NCBI GenBank assembly: GCA_036008325.1
Contig: DASYNW010000159.1
Coordinates: 1 to 5,957 of the forward strand
Direction: 5' to 3'
Origin: AP-15 sp036008325
Lineage (GTDB): Bacteria > Pseudomonadota > Alphaproteobacteria > ATCC43930 > CGMCC-115725
Length of the DNA stretch: 5,957 nucleotides
Position numbers and translations under genes: made by a program. The notes beneath the pieces were generated by a model. It was not told the origin of the DNA. It made no database searches and was given only the letters and a program-made list of their open reading frames with translations. Position 1 is the first letter of the stretch. The number at the start of each line of letters is the position of its first letter. Shown here in pieces: positions 1-5,957 of this stretch.

Positions 1-1286
1 GGCCGGCGCGAGGCCAGCGCCGCCACGATGCTGAGCCCGGACAGGACGGCAAAGCATTGCAAGGAGCGGACATAATTGCCGGTCCAGTCGCGCAGCGCGC
101 CCGACAGCAGCGGCCCCGAAGCCTGGGCCAGCACCTGCGCCGAAAGTGCCAGGCCGCGGATCGCGCCGTAATTCGCCCGGCCGAAATAGTCGGCCCAGGC
201 CACCGGCAGCAGGGTCAGCATGCCGCCGATGCCAAAGCCGAACAGCGCCGCGGCGACCGCCCCGGTCACCGCTGACGAGATGCCGATCATCAGCAGAGTG
301 GCAACCGCGAGCAACGCGCCGGTCAGCGCGAGCGGGTATTTGAGCGGGACGGCGCGGGGCAGCAGGGCGCAGGCGGCGCTCGCCACCGCCGACATCAGCG
401 AGAACAGGCTGACGGTCGCGGCGGCGATGGCTGGCGCGATACCCCGCTCGACCAGATTGGCCGCCTGGTGCAGGCTGACCCCGGCCTGCACCGGGTAGAC
501 CAGCACGGTGTAGAGCAGCAGCAGCCAGAATGCGGGGGTGCGCACCGCCTGGAGGCGGGTAAAGCTCGGCTCCAGCAGCGCCGCCGTCTCGTCGGGATCG
601 CGCGGCGTCGGACCGGATCTCCGGCGGTCGGGCTTCAGCCCCAGATCCTCCGGCCGGCGCACGAGCAGGAGCGCCACCGGCAGAAAGCCGATCGCCAGCA
701 CCGCAATTCCGATCGCCAGCCACCCGCCGCGCCAGCCGCCGGCGCCCATCGCCAGCTCGGCGATCAGCGGCATCGCCACCAGCCCCGCCATCTGCGCCAC
801 CGTCACGATCGAAGTGGCGAGCGCGCGGCGAGCGACGAACCAGTTGTTCAACGCGCCATAGATGCCGAGCTCGAACGGCCCGGCCCAGTTCAGCCGCGCG
901 GTGCAGAACAACAGATAGAACATCAGCAGCGAATTGGTCAGCGACAACAGCAGTATCGCGGTGCCGGTGACCAGCACGGCAAAGCTGAGGGCCAGGCGCG
1001 AGCCGTGGCGGTCGAGCAGCGGGCCGATCAGCGGTGCTGCGAGTGCGGCCAGCACGCCGCCCAACGACACCGCCCCCGACAAGGCGGTGCGCGACCAGCC
1101 GAACTGCCGGGTCAACGGCTCGACAAAGACCGACAAGGTGGCGACTGCCCCACCCTGGCGGGCAAATCCGGCGCAGCACAGGCAGCCGAGCACGACCCAG
1201 CCATAGAAAAACGGCAGCCGCTCGCTCAGCAGCTGCGGCAGGCTCGGCCGCCGCGGGGCCGTGGGTGCGGCGCTGGCCGGCCGCAA
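1..1286 (-). CDS. MFS transporter, C-terminus cut by the window edge
   Basis: This is a major facilitator superfamily permease of the inner membrane, probably a secondary transporter of a small organic anion. Translating the minus strand gives about 428 codons with no stop. It starts with a short polar, Pro/Arg-rich N-terminus, then FFYGWVVLG opens the first membrane helix (about residue 26). The MFS motif A form GPLLDRHGSR sits at residues 88-97, between helices 2 and 3. A charged central loop (about 208-245, RRPEDLGLKPDRRR) separates two hydrophobic halves. The visible length is close to a full 12-helix MFS protein, so only a few C-terminal residues should be missing. It follows the SDR gene by 11 bp on the same strand, so co-transcription is likely. 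No in-frame ATG or GTG precedes helix 1. The TTG at 1286 is my best start, without a clear Shine-Dalgarno, so the N-terminus is uncertain. The FYGWVV-type start recalls the monocarboxylate/oxalate-formate branch, but the substrate is not determined. Confidence 0.85.
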   Translation of the reverse strand, partial: MRPASAAPTAPRRPSLPQLLSERLPFFYGWVVLGCLCCAGFARQGGAVATLSVFVEPLTRQFGWSRTALSGAVSLGGVLAALAAPLIGPLLDRHGSRLALSFAVLVTGTAILLLSLTNSLLMFYLLFCTARLNWAGPFELGIYGALNNWFVARRALATSIVTVAQMAGLVAMPLIAELAMGAGGWRGGWLAIGIAVLAIGFLPVALLLVRRPEDLGLKPDRRRSGPTPRDPDETAALLEPSFTRLQAVRTPAFWLLLLYTVLVYPVQAGVSLHQAANLVERGIAPAIAAATVSLFSLMSAVASAACALLPRAVPLKYPLALTGALLAVATLLMIGISSAVTGAVAAALFGFGIGGMLTLLPVAWADYFGRANYGAIRGLALSAQVLAQASGPLLSGALRDWTGNYVRSLQCFAVLSGLSIVAALASRR

Positions 1287-1297
1287 GCGACGCCGGT

Positions 1298-2095
1298 TCA
1301 GCTCGGCACCAGCCCGCCGTCGACGTTGTAGGCCTGGCCGGTGATGTTGCGGGCGCCGGGCGAGGCGAGGAACACCGCCATCGCCGCGATGTCCTCCGGG
1401 GTATTGGCGCGCCGGATCGGGATCTGGGCGTCCTGCTCGGCCTGCAACTGGGCGATGGTGATGCCGCGCTCGGCGGCGCGGGCCACGGCGTTGCGGGCGC
1501 CCAATTCGGTGCGCGTCACCCCCGGGCAGATCGCATTGACATTGATGTCGTGGGGCCCGAGCTGCTGTGCAGCGGTCTTGGTCAAGGCGATGACCGCACC
1601 TTTGCTCGCGGCATAGGCGGCGTTCGAGGCGCCGGGATAGCCGCGCCCGGAGATCGATGCGATATTGATGATCCGCCCGCCGGCGCCATCGCGTTGATGC
1701 TGGGCGATCATCTCCTTGGCCGCGCGCTGCAGGCAGAAAAAGACGCCCTTGGCGTTGACCCGGTGGATACGGTCCCAATCGGCCTCGCCGAGCTCCATGA
1801 TCGGGGCATAGCGGGTAACCCCGGCATTGTTGACGATGACATCGAGCCGGCCGAACTCGGCGATGGTGCGCGCCACCATCCGGTCGATGCTGGCGACATC
1901 GCCGCAATCGGCCTCGATCGCGATTGCCCGCCGCGCGTTGGTCGCCGCCTCGGCCGCCGTGCGCTCGGCCGCTGCCAGATCGATGTCGGCCGCCGCGACC
2001 GTCGCCCCGGCCTCCGCCATCGCCAGCGCCGTAGCCCGCCCGATCCCGGCCCCCGCACCGGTCACCAGCACGATTTTGTCCTGCAACACCGCCAT
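1298..2095 (-). CDS. SDR family NAD(P)-dependent oxidoreductase (FabG-like)
   Basis: This is a cytosolic classical short-chain dehydrogenase/reductase that interconverts an alcohol and a ketone with a nicotinamide cofactor. The 265 residues match the family's usual 250-270. The cofactor-binding motif TGAGAGIG is at residues 12-19. Asp37 at the end of strand 2 (VAAADID) favours NAD(H) over NADP(H) by the usual family rule. NNAG is at 89-92. The catalytic set is Asn114, Ser147 (NIAS), Tyr161 and Lys165 (YAASK). The C-terminal ITGQAYNVDGG motif is also typical. The ATG at 2095 has a very strong Shine-Dalgarno just upstream, and no other start is needed. The MFS gene follows 11 bp downstream, suggesting an oxidoreductase-transporter operon for one substrate. 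A CoA-transferase on the same strand further right suggests a catabolic role such as hydroxyacyl or cyclic-alcohol oxidation, but that is inference. FabG-type fatty acid synthesis is less likely because no fab genes are nearby. Confidence 0.93.
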   Translation of the reverse strand: MAVLQDKIVLVTGAGAGIGRATALAMAEAGATVAAADIDLAAAERTAAEAATNARRAIAIEADCGDVASIDRMVARTIAEFGRLDVIVNNAGVTRYAPIMELGEADWDRIHRVNAKGVFFCLQRAAKEMIAQHQRDGAGGRIINIASISGRGYPGASNAAYAASKGAVIALTKTAAQQLGPHDINVNAICPGVTRTELGARNAVARAAERGITIAQLQAEQDAQIPIRRANTPEDIAAMAVFLASPGARNITGQAYNVDGGLVPS

Positions 2096-2100
2096 CGCCG

Positions 2101-2110
2101 CTCCTCCTCT
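2101..2110 (-). promoter_or_regulatory. Strong ribosome binding site of the SDR gene
   Basis: Read on the minus strand this is AGAGGAGGAG, which ends five bases before the ATG at 2095. It nearly matches the anti-Shine-Dalgarno complement, fixes the start, and suggests efficient translation. Confidence 0.8.
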
Positions 2111-2242
2111 TTCAGCTCCGATGAGGTCGCCAGCCGATCATGCCACGGCCGGCGTGCGTCGCGCACCCTCGGCCTCGCCAGCAAAGGGCCCGCGAGGGAA
2201 AACCTCACCTTTGACGAGCCCGGCCTGACGCGGGCGTCGGCT

Positions 2243-2271
2243 GCGTCACTGGAACGTCACCCAACTGTCAC
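2243..2271 (+). promoter_or_regulatory. Triple-heptamer Pho box (predicted PhoB site) before the phosphoesterase
   Basis: Three direct heptamers lie on an exact 11-bp period: GCGTCAC at 2243-2249, ACGTCAC at 2254-2260 and CTGTCAC at 2265-2271. The 4-bp spacers are TGGA and CCAA. A canonical Pho box is two CTGTCAT-like heptamers separated by 4 bp, so adjacent units here form two overlapping boxes. The third unit fits the known consensus best; the first two share the GTCA core. The array ends 64 bp before the ATG of a predicted exported phosphoesterase, which is the kind of gene the PhoR-PhoB two-component system switches on when phosphate is scarce. PhoB binding is inferred. No convincing -10 is assigned; AAATTT at 2280-2285 or TACGGT at 2293-2298 are only candidates. 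Confidence 0.68.
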
Positions 2272-2321
2272 CCTCCGGCAAATTTCGACCCCTACGGTCC
2301 CGGCGCGTTAACAATTTCACC

Positions 2322-2329
2322 GAGAGGGA
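2322..2329 (+). promoter_or_regulatory. Ribosome binding site of the phosphoesterase gene
   Basis: The purine-rich GAGAGGGA lies six bases before the ATG at 2336. It supports that start over the in-frame ATG at 2351, which would shorten the signal peptide's n-region. Confidence 0.65.
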
Positions 2330-2335
2330 TCAGCC

Positions 2336-4351
2336 ATGCCAAGCGGGGTAATGCAGCGCGGCGGTTCGGCGCGCCGGTACAGGCTGCTGTGCACGGTGGC
2401 GCTCTATGCGATGGCGATCAATTCGTTGGCGCCGCTCGCCGCCGCAGCCGCACAAAGCGCCGACAACGACGGCAAGACCACGACGCCGATCAAGCACGTC
2501 ATCGTCATCATCGGCGAGAACCGCACCTTCGATCACATCTTCGCCACCTACCAGCCCAAGAACAAGGGCGAGACCGTCTGGAACCTGCTGTCGCGGGGCA
2601 TCGTCAACAAGGACGGCACCCCCGGCTGGAACTATTACCAGGCGGCTCTGCAGTATTCGGCCCAGGACCGGCACACCTACTCGATCGACCCGGGCGGCAA
2701 GAGACCCTTCGCGGCGTTGCCGACGCCATTGGCCGGCGGCCCGACCACCGCGCCGTTCTCCTCGATCAGCGACGCAATGGCGGCGGAAAATGGGCTCGCT
2801 CCGGATTATTATCAGTTCCTGACGACCGGCGGCACCGGCCTCGCATCGGGCGTCCCCGACACCCGCATCTCCTATGATGGCCAACCGGTCACCAACCTGC
2901 CGCCCGGCCCATTCCAGCTGACCCCGGGGGTGCCCTACGACGCCTATGCGGCAAGCCCGGTCCATCGCTTCTACCAGATGTGGCAGCAGCTCGACTGCAA
3001 CGCCGGGCAGGGCTGCCGCGCCGATCTCTTCCCGTGGGTCGAGGCCACCGTCGGCACTGGCAGCAACGGTCTGCCGCCGCCGGCGAACTTCACCTACGTC
3101 GAAGGCGCCACCTCGATGGGCTTTTACAATATGCAGCAGGGCGACGCGCCCTATCTGAAGTCTCTCGCCGACCAGTATTCGATGAGCGACAACTACCACC
3201 AGGCGGTCAGCGGCGGGACCGGCGCCAATCACATCATGCTGGGCACCGGCACGGCCATCTGGTTCAGCGATCCCAACGGCAACCCGGCGGTGCCGCCGCA
3301 GAACCAGGTCATCGCTGCCGGCACCCCGAACCAGGGCACCGTCGACGAGGTCGAAAACCCCAACCCATTGCCCGGCACCAACAACTGGTACACCGAGGAC
3401 GGCTATGGCGGGGGCTCCTACGGCTCGCCCTCTTACGGCGGCGGCAGCTACAGCGAGTGCGCCGACATTTCGCAGCCCGGAATCCGCTCGGTCGTCGACT
3501 ACCTGCAATCATTGCCGCGCCCGGTCAATCCGAACTGCCAGCCCGATCGCTACTATCTGCTCAACAACTATAATCCGGGCTACTTCGGCGACGGCACCAA
3601 CGCCTATGCCCTGATCGGCAACCCGAGCAACACCGTCTTCACGGTCCCGCCGTCGCGGGTCAAGAACATCGGCAACGTGCTGCTGAAAGCCAATGTTTCG
3701 TTTGCTTATTTCGGCGACCAGTTCGACCGCTACCTGCAAGATCCGTACTTGAAAAACCCAGAGGATCTGTACTGCAACATCTGCAATTTCCTGCAGTACT
3801 CGACCTCGATCATGACCAATGCCGCGGTGCGCACTGCGCATCTGAAGGATACGATCGACCTCTACGCCGACATTCAGAACGGCAATTTGCCGGCGGTGTC
3901 CTTTGTCAAGCCGAGCGGCTATGTCGATGGCCACCCGGCATCCTCGAAGCTCGACCTGTTCGAGGGCTTCGTCAAAAAGATCGTCGACGGGGTCAAGGCC
4001 AACCCGTCATTGTGGGCCAGCACCGCGATCTTCATCACCACCGATGAAGGCGGCGGCTACTACGATTCGGGATATGTCCAAGCGCTCGACTTCTTTGGCG
4101 ACGGAACCCGCATTCCGATGATCGTAGTCTCGCCCTACAGCACCGGCGGGAATATCTCGCACGTCTATTCCGACCACGTCTCGATCCTGAAATTCATCGA
4201 GGCCAACTGGCGGCTGCCCACCGTGACCCGGCGCGGCCGCGACAACCTGCCAAACCCGAAGACCCGGCGCAGCGCCCCCTATGTGCCGGTCAATTCGCCG
4301 GCGATCGGCAATCTGATGGATCTGTTCAACTTCGCTCGCGGCCAATCGTAA
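2336..4351 (+). CDS. Exported PF04185-family phosphoesterase (acid phosphatase / phospholipase C-like)
   Basis: This is a predicted exported enzyme that hydrolyses phosphate esters, either as an AcpA-like acid phosphatase or as a phospholipase C-like phosphodiesterase. The N-terminus has arginines (R13, R14), a hydrophobic stretch (about 16-38) and an alanine-rich likely cleavage site near residues 39-40. The mature part opens with KHVIVIIGENRTFDH (53-67); Glu61 and Asn62 match the metal ligands of the family. GGTGANH (293-299) aligns with the GPTxPN segment, making Thr295 the probable nucleophile. His533-Pro534 fits the family's conserved HP. TTDEGGGYYD (568-577) supplies Asp570 and Glu571, and VSPYSTGG...SHVYSDHVSILKFIEANW (598-625) is the family's C-terminal signature. 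Six cysteines remain after signal cleavage (221, 227, 374, 401, 480, 483), consistent with disulfides outside the cytoplasm. A Gly/Tyr/Ser-rich loop sits at about 355-373. The gene stands alone on the plus strand behind a predicted Pho box. The signal is not a clean Tat motif. The substrate is not resolved by sequence. Confidence 0.9.
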   Translation: MPSGVMQRGGSARRYRLLCTVALYAMAINSLAPLAAAAAQSADNDGKTTTPIKHVIVIIGENRTFDHIFATYQPKNKGETVWNLLSRGIVNKDGTPGWNYYQAALQYSAQDRHTYSIDPGGKRPFAALPTPLAGGPTTAPFSSISDAMAAENGLAPDYYQFLTTGGTGLASGVPDTRISYDGQPVTNLPPGPFQLTPGVPYDAYAASPVHRFYQMWQQLDCNAGQGCRADLFPWVEATVGTGSNGLPPPANFTYVEGATSMGFYNMQQGDAPYLKSLADQYSMSDNYHQAVSGGTGANHIMLGTGTAIWFSDPNGNPAVPPQNQVIAAGTPNQGTVDEVENPNPLPGTNNWYTEDGYGGGSYGSPSYGGGSYSECADISQPGIRSVVDYLQSLPRPVNPNCQPDRYYLLNNYNPGYFGDGTNAYALIGNPSNTVFTVPPSRVKNIGNVLLKANVSFAYFGDQFDRYLQDPYLKNPEDLYCNICNFLQYSTSIMTNAAVRTAHLKDTIDLYADIQNGNLPAVSFVKPSGYVDGHPASSKLDLFEGFVKKIVDGVKANPSLWASTAIFITTDEGGGYYDSGYVQALDFFGDGTRIPMIVVSPYSTGGNISHVYSDHVSILKFIEANWRLPTVTRRGRDNLPNPKTRRSAPYVPVNSPAIGNLMDLFNFARGQS

Positions 4352-4380
4352 AGCCGCGGCGGGTTTTTCCCTCCCGCAAT

Positions 4381-4419
4381 CGCCGGCATCGGGAAGCGCT
4401 TCGCCTCTCGGTGCCGGTG
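4381..4419. terminator. Long imperfect hairpin between convergent genes, probable terminator
   Basis: The arms CCGGCA (4383-4388) and TGCCGG (4412-4417) pair fully. Pairing continues inward to 4397/4403 with two G-T wobbles and one A-C mismatch, leaving a 5-base loop (4398-4402). Outside this, 4382/4418 is a wobble and 4381/4419 is a pair. The hairpin lies 30 bp after the phosphoesterase stop and 14 bp past the CoA-transferase stop, so it could serve both transcripts. Only a weak T-rich stretch (GCGTTTCTGT, 4421-4430) follows on the plus strand and none on the minus strand, so it is not a textbook intrinsic terminator. A smaller stem, GCGGG at 4359-4363 with CCCGC at 4373-4377, lies just before it. 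Confidence 0.5.
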
Positions 4420-4433
4420 TGCGTTTCTGTATC

Positions 4434-5636
4434 TCAGCCGATCACCCCCGCTTCGCGCAGGGCGCGGATTTCGGCTTCGCGATAGCCGTAGTCGCGCAGC
4501 ACCTCCTCGTTGTGCTGGCCGACCCGGGGGGCGGGGCGCGGCGGCACCTTTTGCTGGCCGGCGATCCATAACGGGCTGTTGACGGTCAAGGAGCTGCCGT
4601 CGCTGAACGGCACCAGCGCTTCGCTCGCGAGGATCTGCGCGTCCTCGTGCAGCTCGTCCAGATCGGCGACGATGCCGAAGATCAGCCCGGCTTCGTCGAG
4701 GATGCGGCGCCATTCGGCCTGATCGCGGGTGGCGAAGATTTCGTCGAGGATCGGGATCAGCGCGTGGGCATCAGCCTCGCGCAACGCGGCCGTGGCGAAA
4801 CGCGGATCGTCGAGCGCTTGCGCACCCAGGCACGCCTTGAGCTTGTCCCAACGCCACTCGTCGGCGGCGATCGACAACAGCAGCCAGCGATTGTCGCGAC
4901 ACCGATAGTGGATTCTGAGCGCATTGATCCCGCGTTCGCGCGGCGGCTGCGGCACCACCTTCTCGCCGCACAGCGCCGCCTGCACCGAGCAGCCATTGGC
5001 CCACAGCCCGTTCGCCAATAGCGACGAGCCGACATAGGCGCCCCGCCCGGTGCGCTCGCGCTGATAGAGGGCGGTGACGATCGCGCCATAGGTGCCCATC
5101 GCCGAGGGGTGGTCGCCCATCCCCGGCAAGGAGCGCGCCGGTGCGGCCTCCTCGCCGGCGCGAACGAGGTGCATCAGCCCCGAGCGCGCCCACCAGGCGG
5201 TGGCGTCGAACCCAGGCTTGTCGGCCTCGGGGCCGGTCTCGCCATAGCCGGTGAATGAGGCATAGATCAGTTGCTTGTTGAGCGGCGAGAGCTCCTCATA
5301 GGTGATGCCGAGGCGGCGGCGCACCGGCGGCGGATAGTTGGTGATGAACACATCGGCCGCGGCGACGAGGCGATACAGCACCTCGCGACCGGCCGGTTGG
5401 CGCAGATCGAGCGCCAGGCTCTTCTTGTTGCGGCCGTCGAGGACAAAGCCGGGGTTGCCCGCGAGCCCCGGCCCGATCGGCGGCTGTGCCCGCCGGCGAT
5501 AGGGGTCGCCCGCCCCCGGCGGCTCGATCTTGATCACCTCGGCGCCGAAATCCGACATGACCGTCGCCGCCGCCGGGCCGGCGATAAAGCTGGCGCAGTC
5601 GATCACCTTCAACCCGTCGAACACCAGCTCGCCCAT
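4434..5636 (-). CDS. CaiB/BaiF family (class III) CoA-transferase
   Basis: This is a cytosolic enzyme that moves coenzyme A between carboxylic acids (formyl-CoA transferase / carnitine CoA-transferase type), usually to activate an acid for degradation. The 400 residues match the family's usual length. The N-terminus has the typical GLKVIDCASFIAGP (8-21) and FGAEVIKIEPPGAGDPYRR (30-48). The core has LDGRNKKSLALDL (66-78), YASFTGYGETGP (125-136) and GDHPSAMGTYGAIVTAL (174-190). Asp175 aligns with the catalytic aspartate (Asp169 in formyl-CoA transferase). RERTGRGAYV (193-202) follows, and the C-terminus is the usual HNEEVLRDYGY. The frame stays open upstream to an ATG at 5882, but the extra 82 residues look non-conserved. 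The ATG at 5636 has GGGAGA six bases upstream and begins exactly where family proteins do. The gene stands alone here, convergent with the phosphoesterase. The acid it activates cannot be told from sequence. Its strand and type fit the SDR and permease to the left as parts of one catabolic locus. Confidence 0.93.
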   Translation of the reverse strand: MGELVFDGLKVIDCASFIAGPAAATVMSDFGAEVIKIEPPGAGDPYRRRAQPPIGPGLAGNPGFVLDGRNKKSLALDLRQPAGREVLYRLVAAADVFITNYPPPVRRRLGITYEELSPLNKQLIYASFTGYGETGPEADKPGFDATAWWARSGLMHLVRAGEEAAPARSLPGMGDHPSAMGTYGAIVTALYQRERTGRGAYVGSSLLANGLWANGCSVQAALCGEKVVPQPPRERGINALRIHYRCRDNRWLLLSIAADEWRWDKLKACLGAQALDDPRFATAALREADAHALIPILDEIFATRDQAEWRRILDEAGLIFGIVADLDELHEDAQILASEALVPFSDGSSLTVNSPLWIAGQQKVPPRPAPRVGQHNEEVLRDYGYREAEIRALREAGVIG

Positions 5637-5642
5637 CTGCAC

Positions 5643-5648
5643 TCTCCC
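5643..5648 (-). promoter_or_regulatory. Ribosome binding site deciding the CoA-transferase start
   Basis: On the minus strand this is GGGAGA, six bases before the ATG at 5636. It supports the 400-residue start over the long upstream extension of the frame. Confidence 0.6.
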
Positions 5649-5812
5649 AGCACTCCCGGACTGCGCGGCGAAGGCCCGCCATCCGGCTCGACACGGCCGC
5701 CGGAGCGCCCGGCGAAAGACGTGCCGATGACCAGGATCGGGGTCGGGCCCGGATCGGTCAACACCCGCACGCCGGCAAGGCCCGTCTGGCCTGATAAGTG
5801 CACCCACTGCAT

Positions 5813-5957
5813 CTAGGGACACTCTGCAAAAGCCATCGGCCGGCGGTGATGGTATGGTGTGTATTGGGGAGAAGGCACGCAAGGATTGGGGGATGAAGCA
5901 GCTGAGCTTGGCGACGGTGGGGTTTGAACGCTAGGCGCGGACGCCGCGGCGGGCGGT
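5813..5957 (+). mobile_element. Left end of an IS5-like insertion sequence, continuing past the window
   Basis: Near 5817 the sequence changes from GC-rich intergenic DNA to GGGACACTCTGCAAAAGCC, which resembles terminal inverted repeats of IS5-family elements with a central TGCAAAAG. It is preceded by CTAG (5813-5816), which fits the CTAR-type target preference of IS5 relatives and may be one copy of the target duplication. About 75 bp inside lies a transposase start (next entry). The right end and its inverted repeat are outside the window, so the exact boundary, element length and duplication cannot be confirmed. Confidence 0.68.
5893..5957 (+). pseudogene. IS5-family transposase, N-terminus, interrupted by TAG at codon 14
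   Basis: An ATG at 5893, with AAGGA at 5881-5885 as ribosome binding site, begins MKQLSLATVGFER. A TAG follows at 5932-5934, and the same frame goes on as ARTPRRA to the window edge. IS5-family transposases with the start MKQLTLAxxGFExYxxxTRRA are familiar, and the TAG falls exactly where that pattern has tyrosine. A single C-to-G change (TAC to TAG) would explain it. The copy would then make only a 13-residue peptide from this start, unless a downstream start or readthrough is used. The family comparison is from memory, and the rest of the gene lies outside the window, so other damage cannot be judged. A sequencing error at this base is the main alternative. Confidence 0.68.

Noticed and set aside
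468..1331. A 287-codon plus-strand frame rich in Gln, Arg and Ala
   Set aside because: It is the antisense shadow of the MFS transporter, whose membrane helices read cleanly on the minus strand.
2211..2240. TTGACG at 2211-2216 as a -35 element
   Set aside because: No reasonable -10 hexamer lies 16-18 bp downstream in the GC-rich stretch, so I did not call a promoter.
1034..2311. A 425-codon plus-strand frame across the permease and SDR genes
   Set aside because: It is antisense to a well-recognised SDR with all catalytic motifs and to the MFS gene. Its translation is Arg/Ala/Gly-rich with no family resemblance, as expected from high-GC shadow frames.
2330..3508. A 392-codon minus-strand frame opposite the phosphoesterase
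   Set aside because: The plus strand carries the clear PF04185 motifs. The antisense product is low-complexity Val/Gly/Arg/Ala sequence with no recognisable domain.
5609..5812. A minus-strand frame with GLAGVRVL and RVEPDGG that faintly recalls a CaiB N-terminus, a possible remnant of a second CoA-transferase
   Set aside because: The likeness is limited to a few residues, the AGP and LGAD segments are missing, and the frame overlaps the real gene's start. Chance is the simpler explanation.
5637..5882. An 82-residue N-terminal extension of the CoA-transferase from an ATG at 5882
   Set aside because: It crosses the IS boundary, looks non-conserved, and the ATG at 5636 has a binding site and matches the family start.

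Overview
This is a high-GC window (roughly two-thirds G+C by eye) that most resembles an alphaproteobacterium, possibly a sphingomonad. The grounds are the composition, the CTGTCA-type Pho box, the gene families and an IS5-like element. The taxon is inferred, not proven. Four protein genes fill most of the window, and a mobile-element edge enters at the right end.

Left part (1-2095, minus strand): an SDR-family NAD(P)-dependent oxidoreductase (2095 down to 1298) is followed 11 bp later by a major facilitator superfamily permease that runs off the left edge. The short gap and shared strand suggest one transcript that handles and transports a small organic substrate. The substrate cannot be read from the sequence.

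Middle (2096-4351, plus strand): a 240-bp divergent intergenic region carries three CTGTCA-like heptamers spaced exactly 11 bp apart (2243-2271), which looks like an extended Pho box. They precede a 671-residue exported phosphoesterase of the PF04185 (AcpA / phospholipase C) family. Together they suggest a phosphate-starvation gene: PhoB-controlled export of an enzyme that releases phosphate from organic esters. A long imperfect hairpin (4381-4419) separates it from the convergent gene that follows.

Right part (4434-5957): a class III (CaiB/BaiF) CoA-transferase lies on the minus strand. About 180 bp upstream of it the left end of an IS5-like insertion sequence begins. Its transposase start is visible but is broken by a TAG at codon 14, and the element continues past the right edge.

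The CoA-transferase, SDR and permease share a strand and fit a catabolic locus, with the phosphate-scavenging gene set between them in the opposite direction. I see no tRNA, rRNA, CRISPR array or clearly new multi-gene system. The most notable signals are the triple Pho box and the interrupted transposase.
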